64,000 nt of DNA from an uncultured Tenacibaculum sp. (GTDB lineage: Bacteria; Bacteroidota; Bacteroidia; Flavobacteriales; Flavobacteriaceae), in contig NZ_CANMLT010000005.1 of assembly GCF_947498805.1 (NCBI RefSeq), positions 1-64,000 of the forward strand. Reading direction: 5' to 3'. This document shows positions 1-8,045 of this stretch, piece after piece. Numbering within the stretch: the first letter of the stretch is position 1; each line of letters starts with the position of its first letter. Below the pieces are notes generated by a model. It was not told the DNA's origin. It did not search any database and saw nothing but the letters and a program-made list of their open reading frames with translations. The position numbers were made by a program, and so were the translations under genes.

Positions 1-10
1 ATTGCGGGTG

Positions 11-41
11 CAAACATACGACCTTTTTTTAATCCCGCAAC
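11..41 (-). promoter_or_regulatory. Promoter for a gene beyond the left edge
   Basis: On the minus strand a TATGTTTG box (11-18) fits the Bacteroidota -7 consensus TANNTTTG, and exactly 19 bases upstream lies GTTG (38-41), one mismatch from the -33 element TTTG. The bases after the -7 box are shared with the tRNA promoter at 4425-4455 (TTTGCACCCGCAA), so a stable-RNA gene may lie just outside the window. TTGCGGG (2-8) and CCCGCAA (34-40) form an inverted repeat around the box. Confidence 0.5.
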
Positions 42-181
42 ACCTTTTTAAACCTTTTTTCTAAACAAAAAAGTAACACCTTAAAAAACAAGGTTTAAAC
101 TTCTAACTTTTTTTTGAAAGCATAATTTTTAAATCACAAATATCACCACTAGCTACCATTATCTTTATATAGAGTAAACAG

Positions 182-210
182 AAAAGCCTGAAGAATATCT
201 TCAAGCTTTC
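182..210 (-). terminator. Terminator of the C1 peptidase gene
   Basis: An imperfect hairpin (arms AAGCCTGAAGA and TCTTCAAGCTT around a short ATA loop, one mismatch) lies 28 bases past the stop of the peptidase gene. On the minus strand it is followed by a short T-rich tail. The remaining sequence from 1 to 237 holds no gene; an AT-rich inverted repeat (47-56 with 90-99) is its only other structure. Confidence 0.55.
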
Positions 211-237
211 TTTATATACTATTATATAGTTATGCAA

Positions 238-1350
238 TTATTCTACATTTAACTTCTTCTTCATAGTATCTGACAAAGCATCTTTATGAACCAACACCGA
301 TATTGTTTTCAATTTAAAATAAGGAACAGACATATATACATATCCTTTATTACCCTGATTTTGCCCCCAAGAATTCTTTACTTTAAAGTATGTATTTCCT
401 TTTTGATCTTTTACCAATCCAACTATATGCATTAAATGATCATCTGTTGTATTAAAATTTTCAAATTCAGATTGACGAAAACTCGGAGTAATATTTTTCT
501 CTTTTACTATTTCCTTTAACGCTTTTTCATTTTCTAAACTACTTGCAGGAATTACAGCTACCCCTGCTTTTGACGAAAACGTTTCTTCTGAGACATCACA
601 ATCCAATTCTACAGTATACCCTTTTTTTATTGCTTCTTCAGTTAAAGACGTTAATTCATCTAATGAAACATTGTAAAATGCTCCATTCGAAAAATTATCT
701 GGAATGTTTAAAATGAACTTTTCATATTTCTTTGCATGTTCAAATGAACTTATCGTAACGTAATTAGATGGATTGATCTTTACAAATTCTGCAAAGGTCT
801 TTGGAGTATACTTTTTTCCTTCAAACACGAACTCTTTTTCACTCTTACCTAAATATACATCCAAAACTCCTTCGATGGCTTGCTTCCATTTAGGACTTAA
901 TTCTCCCGCAGGATTTTTTATATATGCATTTAACATGCTTTTTAAAACCGCAATCATTTCTGAATGGTTATGTTTTTCTACTCCTAGATCTAACCCCGTA
1001 AAAGTTTGTTCTGGCACTAATCCATATTTCGCCACAGCATTAATTACATCATGTGCCAAACCTCCTTCACTAAATTGAGCCTTCCCTTGACGGTATAGAT
1101 AATTATTCGCTTTTTCAGAGTATGTATTTCTAACCGTATACATTTCTGATAAATCTATTTGCTTACCTGTTAATCGAATTATTTCTGATTCTAAAAAAGA
1201 TGTTGTAGAAAAACTCCAACAGGTTCCAGTTCTTCCTTGACTTTTTACCTGTGTATTTTCAATATCCTTCAGTGTTTTGAATTGATATTCTTGAGCTATT
1301 GAACAAAAGCTAACCATTAAGGCTATAGCGGTTATAAAAAATTGCTTCAT
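238..1350 (-). CDS. Exported C1-family (bleomycin hydrolase/PepC-like) cysteine peptidase
   Basis: This is a papain-fold cysteine peptidase of 370 residues, close to the C1B bleomycin hydrolase/aminopeptidase C group. An N-terminal signal peptide ends near residue 19 (SIAQ). The catalytic set is visible: Gln38 and Cys44 in QGRTGTCWSFS, His305 in DDHLMHIVG, and Asn326 in KNSWG. The open frame extends upstream to 1440, but I start at 1350 because that Met begins the signal peptide and clears the stop of the upstream receptor gene by 67 bases. Classical family members are cytosolic; the signal peptide implies a periplasmic or secreted role. It is probably co-transcribed with the TonB receptor at 1418-3832. 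The peptide substrate is unknown. Confidence 0.85.
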   Translation of the reverse strand: MKQFFITAIALMVSFCSIAQEYQFKTLKDIENTQVKSQGRTGTCWSFSTTSFLESEIIRLTGKQIDLSEMYTVRNTYSEKANNYLYRQGKAQFSEGGLAHDVINAVAKYGLVPEQTFTGLDLGVEKHNHSEMIAVLKSMLNAYIKNPAGELSPKWKQAIEGVLDVYLGKSEKEFVFEGKKYTPKTFAEFVKINPSNYVTISSFEHAKKYEKFILNIPDNFSNGAFYNVSLDELTSLTEEAIKKGYTVELDCDVSEETFSSKAGVAVIPASSLENEKALKEIVKEKNITPSFRQSEFENFNTTDDHLMHIVGLVKDQKGNTYFKVKNSWGQNQGNKGYVYMSVPYFKLKTISVLVHKDALSDTMKKKLNVE

Positions 1351-1417
1351 TATTACTTCAATTATTTTTTTGAATGAGCAATTTAAGTTTTTTGAAGTTT
1401 TTAAAAAGTTAAAGTGA

Positions 1418-3832
1418 TTAAAAATCCATGATAACACCAATTCTTGGTAAAATTCTACCAGTGGTATTTTCTACTTCTTCCAAAACATATCTGGTTGCAT
1501 CGTTCGGATCTACGATTCTGGTTCCATCTGGGTTTTCAGTAGGTAATAAAAATGATTGCTGTTCTGTGTTACTCGAGTACACATTTTGTACATCAAAATA
1601 TAAGTTGATTGACCATTTCTTTAGAAACCATGTTTTATCTACTCGTACATCAAGTTGTGTATAAGTTGAAAATCTCTCCTGATTTAAACGTGCATAATCT
1701 AAAACTCCTCCATTTTGAACATTATACGTTTCTATTAAAGAAGAAGCATCTCTATCATACGGAGTATAAGGCCTTCCTCCTACCAATCGAAATCTTGATC
1801 CTACCTCCCAATTTCTCGCTAGTTTCTTTCCTCCTGTTATTGTTAAAAGATGCCTATTATCCCATGTAGAAGGAATATATTGATTATTCACATCTTTGAA
1901 TTCACTTCTCACAAATGTATAAGACAGTAAACCATACAAACCATTAAATGATTTTTTCTGAGCTAATACTTCAAATCCATACGCCCTTCCTTCAGAACGT
2001 GACTCTACCTCTTCGCTTCCCACTACTCCAAAATCTGCTCCAAGATTCGCTAAACTTATCTGATCTCTTACAGAAAAAGGGTAGTTTTTGTATTCTTTAT
2101 AAAACCCTTCAACAGTAATTTTCGAACTTTTGTTAGGTAAAAACTCAATCCCCGAAACATAATGGTTAGACTGAATATACTTAAGTCCATCTTCATTCAA
2201 CAAATCTCCTTGTGCATTTCGATACCCCAAAACTGTATAAGATGGCAGTTGATAATAACTTCCAACCGAACTATTCAATGACCACTTATTACTGAAATTA
2301 TAACTTAACGATAAACGAGGCGAAAATTGATTAAACATATTACTCATATTTGAATTGTAATCAATCCCATCTAATCTAAAACCAAAAGATACTCCCAATT
2401 TATTTTGTAAATAGGATTTTGACATTTGTCCAAACAAACCATACTTAACGAAATTTACTTCGGAAGAAAAAGCATCGGTCACCACTCCATTTACGTTGGC
2501 TATTTTTTGAAAAGTTGCATTAGTATATGTTGCAGTTTCTAAATTTCCTCCAAAAGTAATTTTGTAGTCATTGTTGGTTTTTAATTCATTTTCATATCTA
2601 AATTTATTCTCTATCTCTTTAGACTCGTAATTCAATAATAGATTACTCGGTGTTTCTATGTTTAAGAAATACTTTTCCGCTTTATTCTTCCATTCATTCC
2701 TACTTAACACAAAAGTATGTGTAGAAACATTACCAAAATACTTATATCTAGCTCCAATTGTATAATTCCATTGCGTATTAACAGGTACTGCATTTAAAAA
2801 CACTTTGTTCTTTTTGATTACATCTTCATCAGTTTCTCCATCATTCACTTCTGTATTGATTTCGAAATCATCAATAGCACCTAAAGCTAGTATTGATAAT
2901 TCACTATTCTTAGATAATTGGGAATTTAGATTTAGTTGAAAATCGGTATAGGTTGGCAAAAAAGGTAGCTTTATCAACTTAAACAAAAATTGCAAATAGG
3001 ATTGACGAACAGACAACATGTAATTTGTTTTTTCTCCTAATGGTCCATCAATAGTAATACCAGCATCCGATGTTCCTACTGTAGCTCTTGTTTGCATTCT
3101 ATTGGGATTCCCTCTTTTTTGTGTAAATTCAATTACAGAACTCAATGCATTTCCTCTGTTCGCAGGAAAGGCACTTGCATAAAAATCTACCTTCCTAACT
3201 AAGTCTACATTTATCATCCCTACAGGTCCTCCAGTAGCTCCTTGTGTTTGGAAATGATTAATTACTGGCACCTCAATTCCATCAACATAAAACTTATTCT
3301 CTGACGTTGCACCTCCTCTAATGATAATATCATTTCTAAACCCTGGATTTGATGCTACTCCTGGAAAAGATTGAATTACTTTTAACACATCTCTATTCCC
3401 TCCAGGATTTCGTTCTATTTCTTCCACACCTAAAGACTGCAAAGACAATGGACTTTCCAATGGTTTTTGAAATAACCTTGCTGTCACTTCAACTTCTTCT
3501 AATGTTGCTGCTTCTTGCTCAAGTTCCACCAATACAAAAGGTATCTTATCTTTCGTCACCAAATAATCACTTGTAACAACAGTTTTATACCCTACAAAAG
3601 ACACCTGAATTTTATTATAACCTAACACCACGCCAGTAAGTTCAAACATTCCTTCATCATTGGTTGACGTACCAACACTGCCATCATTAACAGTTATGTT
3701 TACAAAAGGTAATGCTTCTCTTGTTTTTTTATCTAGCACCTTACCTTTGATAACTCCAGTATCTTGAGAAAACAAACTAACACTACATACTAGAAAAAAT
3801 GCAAAAACATTAAGTTTTAATAAGCTATTCAT
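1418..3832 (-). CDS. TonB-dependent outer-membrane receptor with carboxypeptidase-regulatory-like domain
   Basis: This 804-residue protein has a signal peptide (about residues 1-22), a CarboxypepD_reg-like beta-sandwich (about 25-115) and then a TonB plug. The plug shows the run VIQSFPGVASNPGFRNDI, IRGG and YVDGIEVP. A long barrel ends in an aromatic terminal strand (GVIMDF), the usual signal for outer-membrane insertion. No SusD partner is adjacent, so it resembles non-SUS receptors. An exported cysteine peptidase follows 67 bases downstream, which suggests a peptide or protein-derived ligand; that is inference. No extracytoplasmic sigma or anti-sigma genes are nearby. The substrate cannot be read from the sequence. 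Confidence 0.9.
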   Translation of the reverse strand: MNSLLKLNVFAFFLVCSVSLFSQDTGVIKGKVLDKKTREALPFVNITVNDGSVGTSTNDEGMFELTGVVLGYNKIQVSFVGYKTVVTSDYLVTKDKIPFVLVELEQEAATLEEVEVTARLFQKPLESPLSLQSLGVEEIERNPGGNRDVLKVIQSFPGVASNPGFRNDIIIRGGATSENKFYVDGIEVPVINHFQTQGATGGPVGMINVDLVRKVDFYASAFPANRGNALSSVIEFTQKRGNPNRMQTRATVGTSDAGITIDGPLGEKTNYMLSVRQSYLQFLFKLIKLPFLPTYTDFQLNLNSQLSKNSELSILALGAIDDFEINTEVNDGETDEDVIKKNKVFLNAVPVNTQWNYTIGARYKYFGNVSTHTFVLSRNEWKNKAEKYFLNIETPSNLLLNYESKEIENKFRYENELKTNNDYKITFGGNLETATYTNATFQKIANVNGVVTDAFSSEVNFVKYGLFGQMSKSYLQNKLGVSFGFRLDGIDYNSNMSNMFNQFSPRLSLSYNFSNKWSLNSSVGSYYQLPSYTVLGYRNAQGDLLNEDGLKYIQSNHYVSGIEFLPNKSSKITVEGFYKEYKNYPFSVRDQISLANLGADFGVVGSEEVESRSEGRAYGFEVLAQKKSFNGLYGLLSYTFVRSEFKDVNNQYIPSTWDNRHLLTITGGKKLARNWEVGSRFRLVGGRPYTPYDRDASSLIETYNVQNGGVLDYARLNQERFSTYTQLDVRVDKTWFLKKWSINLYFDVQNVYSSNTEQQSFLLPTENPDGTRIVDPNDATRYVLEEVENTTGRILPRIGVIMDF

Positions 3833-3852
3833 CGGAAATATATTTTGTTTAA

Positions 3853-3860
3853 CAAATTTA
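3853..3860 (-). promoter_or_regulatory. Possible -7 box of the TonB receptor gene
   Basis: TAAATTTG on the minus strand fits TANNTTTG and lies 20 bases before the receptor start. The element 19 bases upstream reads TTTT rather than TTTG, so the assignment is tentative in this AT-rich stretch. Confidence 0.3.
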
Positions 3861-3892
3861 ATAAAAAATTAAACAAAATAAAATTAAGACAC

Positions 3893-3919
3893 AAAAAAAC
3901 CTCAATATTTCAATTGAGG
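3893..3919 (-). terminator. Terminator after the downstream tRNA-Tyr
   Basis: CCTCAAT and ATTGAGG arms around a 6-base loop are followed on the minus strand by seven Ts. It lies 4 bases past the tRNA-Tyr 3' end and closes the tRNA cluster. Confidence 0.8.
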
Positions 3920-3923
3920 CTCG

Positions 3924-4006
3924 TGGGGAGAGCAGGATTCGAACCTGCGAAGTCGAAAGACAACGGAGTTACAGTCCGTCCCATTTGGCCGCTCTGGAAT
4001 CTCCCC
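3924..4006 (-). tRNA. tRNA-Tyr (GTA), second copy
   Basis: An 83-base class II tRNA with a GGGGAGA/TCTCCCC acceptor stem, anticodon GTA in the loop CTGTAAC, a long variable arm, and a GGTTCGAATCC T-arm. CCA is not encoded. It appears identical to the copy at 4196-4278. Confidence 0.97.
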
Positions 4007-4017
4007 ATAGCGATTAA

Positions 4018-4044
4018 AAAAAGCTTCAATTATAGAAGCTTTTT
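4018..4044 (-). other. Hairpin between tRNA-Lys and tRNA-Tyr (copy 2)
   Basis: Arms AAAAAGCTTC and GAAGCTTTTT close a 7-base loop AATTATA. It could attenuate transcription or guide processing of the Lys-Tyr precursor. Its loop is the exact reverse complement of the loop in the sister hairpin at 4290-4316. Confidence 0.7.
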
Positions 4045-4049
4045 TATAG

Positions 4050-4122
4050 TGACCGGGCTGGGGCTCGAACCCAGGACCCTCTCCTTAAAAGGGAGATGCT
4101 CTACCAACTGAGCTACCCGGTC
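4050..4122 (-). tRNA. tRNA-Lys (TTT), second copy
   Basis: A 73-base cloverleaf with a GACCGGG/CCCGGTC acceptor stem, anticodon TTT in loop CTTTTAA, and T-arm GGTTCGAGCCC. CCA is not encoded. It matches the copy at 4322-4394. Confidence 0.97.
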
Positions 4123-4163
4123 ATTGTGTTTGCATTTTTGCGTTTGCGAGTGCAAAAAGACAT

Positions 4164-4191
4164 AAAAAAACCTCAATCTTTTCAATTGAGG
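4164..4191 (-). terminator. Terminator after the first tRNA-Tyr
   Basis: CCTCAAT and ATTGAGG arms are followed by seven Ts on the minus strand, duplicating the hairpin at 3893-3919. It implies that the second Lys-Tyr pair needs read-through or its own promoter. The leader before that pair (4124-4155) resembles the first leader but has lost the TATATTTG box. Confidence 0.75.
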
Positions 4192-4195
4192 CTAG

Positions 4196-4278
4196 TGGGG
4201 AGAGCAGGATTCGAACCTGCGAAGTCGAAAGACAACGGAGTTACAGTCCGTCCCATTTGGCCGCTCTGGAATCTCCCC
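4196..4278 (-). tRNA. tRNA-Tyr (GTA), first copy
   Basis: An 83-base class II tRNA with anticodon GTA, a long variable arm and the same body as the copy at 3924-4006. It lies downstream of tRNA-Lys 4322-4394 in the first duplicate. Confidence 0.97.
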
Positions 4279-4289
4279 AAAGCTGTTAA

Positions 4290-4316
4290 AAAAAGCTTCT
4301 ATAATTGAAGCTTTTT
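4290..4316 (-). other. Hairpin between tRNA-Lys and tRNA-Tyr (copy 1)
   Basis: The arms AAAAAGCTTC and GAAGCTTTTT are the same as at 4018-4044, but the loop reads TATAATT, the exact inversion of the other loop. Confidence 0.7.
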
Positions 4317-4321
4317 TATAG

Positions 4322-4394
4322 TGACCGGGCTGGGGCTCGAACCCAGGACCCTCTCCTTAAAAGGGAGATGCTCTACCAACTGAGCTACCCGGTC
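4322..4394 (-). tRNA. tRNA-Lys (TTT), first copy
   Basis: A 73-base tRNA with anticodon TTT. It is the first gene after the strong promoter at 4425-4455 and heads the four-tRNA cluster Lys-Tyr-Lys-Tyr. Confidence 0.97.
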
Positions 4395-4424
4395 ATTACG
4401 TTTGCATTTCTGCGTTTGCGGGTG

Positions 4425-4455
4425 CAAATATAGAAGCTTTTTCTAGTTTGGCAAA
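4425..4455 (-). promoter_or_regulatory. tRNA cluster promoter (TTTG-N19-TATATTTG)
   Basis: On the minus strand, TTTG (4452-4455), exactly 19 bases and TATATTTG (4425-4432) form a perfect match to the Bacteroidota housekeeping promoter. The start would fall about 25 bases before tRNA-Lys. Confidence 0.85.
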
Positions 4456-4523
4456 AGTTTTTTTGAAATAATTTTAAAAAAAATCCAGCCTTTTTTTTTA
4501 GCTACTCATTCACAGAATCTTAT

Positions 4524-5288
4524 CTAATGGTCATTTAAATAAGCTTGACGAACTTTTTTAAACAAATTGGAAGAATACACGAAATTCACCACCGATTCAT
4601 TATCTGTTTTAAATATTTCCTTGCTACTTCCTTCCCATGCTTTGTACCCTTTATTTAAAAATACAATCTTATCTCCTATTTCCATAACAGAATTCATATC
4701 ATGCGTATTAATTACTGTTGTTATTTGATATTCTGCTGTAATTTCTTGAATTAAGTTATCTATTACTATAGATGTTTGTGGATCTAAACCTGAATTAGGT
4801 TCATCACAAAACAAATATCTTGGGTTCATTACAATTGCTCTTGCTATTGCTACTCGTTTTTGCATTCCTCCAGATAACTCTGCAGGATACTTTCCATTAG
4901 AATTCTCAAGATTAACTCTTTTTAAAACTGTATTAACCCTATCTAACATTTCATCTTCCGGCTGCTGTGTAAACATCTTTAGAGGAAACATTACGTTTTC
5001 CTCAACTGTTTGAGAGTCGAACAACGCACTTCCTTGAAAAACCATACCTAACTCTTGACGAAATAACCGTTTGTCTTCTATAGACATCTCTGTGTTCTTT
5101 CTTCCATCATATATTATGGTTCCTTCTTCCGGAGTATGTAATCCAATCAATGATTTTAAAAACACCGTTTTACCAGATCCACTTTGCCCAATGATTAAAC
5201 TTGTTTCTCCAGGTTGAAAAGATGTTGAAATCCCTTTTAAAATCTCAACTCCATTAAATCCTTTATGTAAATTATTAACTTCTATCAT
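4524..5288 (-). CDS. mlaF: MlaF-type ABC transporter ATPase
   Basis: This 254-residue ATPase would energise an MlaEF-type inner-membrane lipid transporter that helps maintain outer-membrane asymmetry. Walker A (GQSGSGKT, near residue 37), signature LSGGMQKRVAIARA, Walker B with FCDEPNSGLDP and the switch THD are all present. The frame is open upstream to 5351, but that part overlaps the permease gene; the Met at 5288 starts the normal MlaF N-terminus (MIEVNNLHKGF) and leaves only 2 bases after the permease stop. The pair is surely co-transcribed. The usual MCE-domain partner MlaD is not in the window; in this phylum it is often encoded elsewhere. Confidence 0.85.
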   Translation of the reverse strand: MIEVNNLHKGFNGVEILKGISTSFQPGETSLIIGQSGSGKTVFLKSLIGLHTPEEGTIIYDGRKNTEMSIEDKRLFRQELGMVFQGSALFDSQTVEENVMFPLKMFTQQPEDEMLDRVNTVLKRVNLENSNGKYPAELSGGMQKRVAIARAIVMNPRYLFCDEPNSGLDPQTSIVIDNLIQEITAEYQITTVINTHDMNSVMEIGDKIVFLNKGYKAWEGSSKEIFKTDNESVVNFVYSSNLFKKVRQAYLNDH

Positions 5289-5290
5289 AA

Positions 5291-6031
5291 TTAAGTAAGT
5301 AGCATTTGAGTTAAGAAATAATTCGCTATTACAATTACTACAATAGTCCAAACTACTGATTGCGTACTTGCTTTCCCTACCTCTAAGGAACCTCCTTTAA
5401 CATAATAACCATGATAAGAAGGTACCGTTGCAATGATAAAGGCAAAAACAACCGTTTTTATCAATGCATAGGTTACCAAAAACGGATCAAATTCTAACTG
5501 AACTCCGTTTAAATAATCTATTGAAGAAAATATTCCAGAAGTTGCTCCTGCTACCCATCCACCTAATATTCCTAAAAACATAGACAACACCACCAAAAAT
5601 GGATAGAAAAACACTGTAGCTATAATTTTCGGTAACACTAAATAGTTTAGAGAATTAATTCCCATTACTTCCAATGCATCAATTTGTTCGGTAACTCTCA
5701 TCGTACCAATACTAGAGGTAATATATGACCCTACTTTTCCCGCCAAAATTATGGAACAGAAAGTTGGGGCAAACTCTAGTATTATAGAACGCTTTGTTGC
5801 GAAACCAATTAAATATTTGGGTATAAAAGGACTTTCAATATTTAGAGCAGTTTGTAATGCTATTACTCCACCAATAAAGAACGAGATAAAAGAAATAATC
5901 CCTAAAGATTTATGTCCTAGTTCTTCAATTTCTCTAAACAAAGCCTCTCTAAAGACTCTCCTTCTTTGAGGTTTGGTAAATACTTGCTTCAGCATTAAAA
6001 AATATTTACCAATATGCTCAATATAATTCAT
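5291..6031 (-). CDS. mlaE: MlaE-type ABC transporter permease
   Basis: A 246-residue membrane protein of the MlaE family, with about five hydrophobic segments after an amphipathic N-terminus. The family motif is clear in MRVTEQIDALEVMGINSL, near residues 110-130. It would form the inner-membrane channel of a phospholipid transporter with the ATPase encoded 2 bases downstream. Length matches the family. The direction of lipid movement and the identity of the periplasmic MCE partner cannot be told from this locus. It is divergent from the alkaline phosphatase gene, with 110 bases between the two starts. Confidence 0.87.
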   Translation of the reverse strand: MNYIEHIGKYFLMLKQVFTKPQRRRVFREALFREIEELGHKSLGIISFISFFIGGVIALQTALNIESPFIPKYLIGFATKRSIILEFAPTFCSIILAGKVGSYITSSIGTMRVTEQIDALEVMGINSLNYLVLPKIIATVFFYPFLVVLSMFLGILGGWVAGATSGIFSSIDYLNGVQLEFDPFLVTYALIKTVVFAFIIATVPSYHGYYVKGGSLEVGKASTQSVVWTIVVIVIANYFLTQMLLT

Positions 6032-6110
6032 CTAAAATTTTTTCTTTTTGCTAAAGTATTAAATTATCGTCAACCGAGAGAATGTATTAGTTATTTAGTA
6101 CCTATTTACC

Positions 6111-6118
6111 TACCTTTG
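6111..6118 (+). promoter_or_regulatory. -7 box of the alkaline phosphatase gene
   Basis: TACCTTTG fits TANNTTTG and lies 23 bases before the start codon. No convincing TTTG stands 19 bases upstream. Confidence 0.4.
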
Positions 6119-6141
6119 ATTTAGTAAAACAAATATTTATC

Positions 6142-7785
6142 ATGAGAAAAATCTCAATTTTTACACTTATTTTTTCTGTACTTTTTAGTGCTTGTAAAAT
6201 TGAACAAAAAACTTCAACAAAGCCAAAATTGGTTGTTGGTATTGTAGTTGATCAAATGCGATACGATTATTTAACTCGATTTCAAAACAAATATGGAGAA
6301 GGTGGTTTTAAAAGATTGTTAAGAGATGGATTTTCCTTAGAAAACGTTCATTATAACTACATCCCTACTTTCACCGCGGTTGGACACACTTCTATATATA
6401 CAGGAACAACTCCCACTAACCATGGAATTATAAGTAATCATTGGTATGATAAATTCTTAAAAGAAACTATTTATTGTGTTGACGATAGTAATTACACTAC
6501 GATTGGTAATGATGGAGATGGAGGTAAAAAGTCTCCGAATAGAATGTTAACTACCACCGTTACCGATCAATTACGATTAGCTCAAAACATGCAAGGGAAA
6601 ACCATTGGTGTAGCTATTAAAGATCGTTCTGCTATTTTACCTGCAGGTCATACTGCAAATGCAGCTTACTGGTTTGATGGAGGAAGTAAAGGACAATGGA
6701 TTTCTTCTTCTTATTATATGAATGAATTACCACAATGGGTTAAAGATTTCAATGCTTCCAAAAAAGCCGATGAATATTTAAGTAAACCATGGGAAACTTT
6801 ATATGATATCAACACCTATACTGAAAGTATTGTTGATGATAATAAATTTGAACAAACTTTTGATGGACAGGACAAACCTATCTTTCCACATAACATCCCA
6901 GAATTAAGAAGTAAAAACAATAATTACAGTATTTTAAAAGCCATTCCTGCCGGAAATACATTTACAAGTGATTTTGCAAAAGCTGCCATTATTAATGAAA
7001 ATTTAGGAAAATCTGACTATACTGACTTTATTGCGATTAGTTTTTCTTCTACTGATTATGTAGGACATCAATTTGGAGTAGCTTCAAAAGAAATCCAAGA
7101 TACTTATTTAAGGTTCGACCAAGATTTGGCAGATTTATTACAGTTTTTAGATACTGAAATAGGAGAAGATAATTACACATTGTTTCTTACAGCAGATCAT
7201 GCCGCTGTACAAGTTCCTTCTTATTTAAAGTCTGTAAAAATTCCAGCAAATTATTTTAGTAATAAGAAGTTTACTGATTATGTGAATAATATCACTAAGA
7301 AGCATTTTGATTCAGATGAATTGGTTGAAAATATTTCGAACTTTCAAATATTCTTAGACAAGGCGAAAATTGAAAAATTAAAACTAGAAGCAAGTATAGT
7401 TGCTCAAAAAATTGCAGACGAGGTAATCAACTATAATGAAATTTACAAATCTGTAACGGCACGAACTTTACAATCTACCTCATTTACGTCTGGTATTCTA
7501 AATTCATTGCAAAATGGATACAATCAAAAGTTCTCTGGAGATGTATTGTTAATTCCAAATCCATCTACACTTAGTACTTATTATAAAAATGGTGGAACTT
7601 CTCATGGCTCAGGGTATTCTTATGACACTCATATACCACTAATCTTTTATGGTAATGGTATCCAAGAAGGAAGTTCTAAATTGAAATATGAAATTATTGA
7701 TATTGCTCCAACACTTTCTAATTTATTGCAAATTGAATTTCCAAATGGAAATACTGGAAAAATTATAAACGAAGTATTAAAGTAA
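6142..7785 (+). CDS. PafA-like alkaline phosphatase lipoprotein
   Basis: A 547-residue member of the alkaline phosphatase superfamily, closest in motif layout to the phosphate-insensitive PafA of Bacteroidota. It would hydrolyse phosphate monoesters at the cell surface or in the periplasm. Visible features: lipobox-like FSAC with Cys18, metal Asp37 in VDQMRYDY, nucleophile Thr78 in PTFTAVGHTS, Asn99 (SNHW), the KDR pair near 160 that in PafA contacts phosphate, and metal ligands in STDYVGHQFG, TADHAA and DTHIP. All expected zinc ligands seem present, so it should be active. It stands alone and is followed by a hairpin terminator. Confidence 0.87.
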   Translation: MRKISIFTLIFSVLFSACKIEQKTSTKPKLVVGIVVDQMRYDYLTRFQNKYGEGGFKRLLRDGFSLENVHYNYIPTFTAVGHTSIYTGTTPTNHGIISNHWYDKFLKETIYCVDDSNYTTIGNDGDGGKKSPNRMLTTTVTDQLRLAQNMQGKTIGVAIKDRSAILPAGHTANAAYWFDGGSKGQWISSSYYMNELPQWVKDFNASKKADEYLSKPWETLYDINTYTESIVDDNKFEQTFDGQDKPIFPHNIPELRSKNNNYSILKAIPAGNTFTSDFAKAAIINENLGKSDYTDFIAISFSSTDYVGHQFGVASKEIQDTYLRFDQDLADLLQFLDTEIGEDNYTLFLTADHAAVQVPSYLKSVKIPANYFSNKKFTDYVNNITKKHFDSDELVENISNFQIFLDKAKIEKLKLEASIVAQKIADEVINYNEIYKSVTARTLQSTSFTSGILNSLQNGYNQKFSGDVLLIPNPSTLSTYYKNGGTSHGSGYSYDTHIPLIFYGNGIQEGSSKLKYEIIDIAPTLSNLLQIEFPNGNTGKIINEVLK

Positions 7786-7787
7786 AA

Positions 7788-7814
7788 AAACTGCACTCCC
7801 CAAGAGTGCAGTTT
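7788..7814 (+). terminator. Terminator after the phosphatase gene
   Basis: Arms AAACTGCACTC and GAGTGCAGTTT (11 bp) around CCCAA, 3 bases past the stop. The minus-strand side has the better T run, so it may act in both directions. Confidence 0.8.
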
Positions 7815-7856
7815 CTATTTATATTTAAATTTAAGGGAATTTACTTAAAAGGGTCT

Positions 7857-7973
7857 TTACTTATTTCTTCTTTTAGTTTTTACATACACCTTACTAGTTC
7901 TTAGTTCACTAGAACGTGTTATTAAAATATATAAAACTGATAATGTAATTAAGGTAGGTAAAAGCAGTGTCAT
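7857..7973 (-). CDS. Possible 38-residue membrane peptide
   Basis: A short frame starting ATG at 7973 encodes one hydrophobic helix (LLLPTLITLSVLYILI) followed by a strongly basic tail (KTKRRNK). This layout, with positive charges after the helix, is plausible for a small single-pass peptide. There is no clear ribosome site and no homolog known to me. It lies downstream of the YqaE-type gene, beyond a weak terminator. In AT-rich DNA hydrophobic frames of this length arise by chance, so the call is tentative. Confidence 0.3.
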   Translation of the reverse strand: MTLLLPTLITLSVLYILITRSSELRTSKVYVKTKRRNK

Positions 7974-8023
7974 ATTATATGTTTTTGGTTTCTAATAAAT
8001 TAGACACACAAAAAAATAAAAGG

Positions 8024-8040
8024 TCACAACTTTTTTGTGA
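8024..8040 (-). terminator. Weak terminator after the YqaE-type gene
   Basis: TCACAA and TTGTGA arms are followed on the minus strand by a T-rich stretch ending in seven Ts. Confidence 0.45.
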
Positions 8041-8045
8041 AAAAA

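Noticed and set aside
3845..4308. Plus-strand open frames across the tRNA cluster (GRAGFEPAKSKDNG type)
   Set aside because: They are antisense readings of tRNA-Tyr and tRNA-Lys, a familiar source of false protein calls; the tRNA structures are complete.
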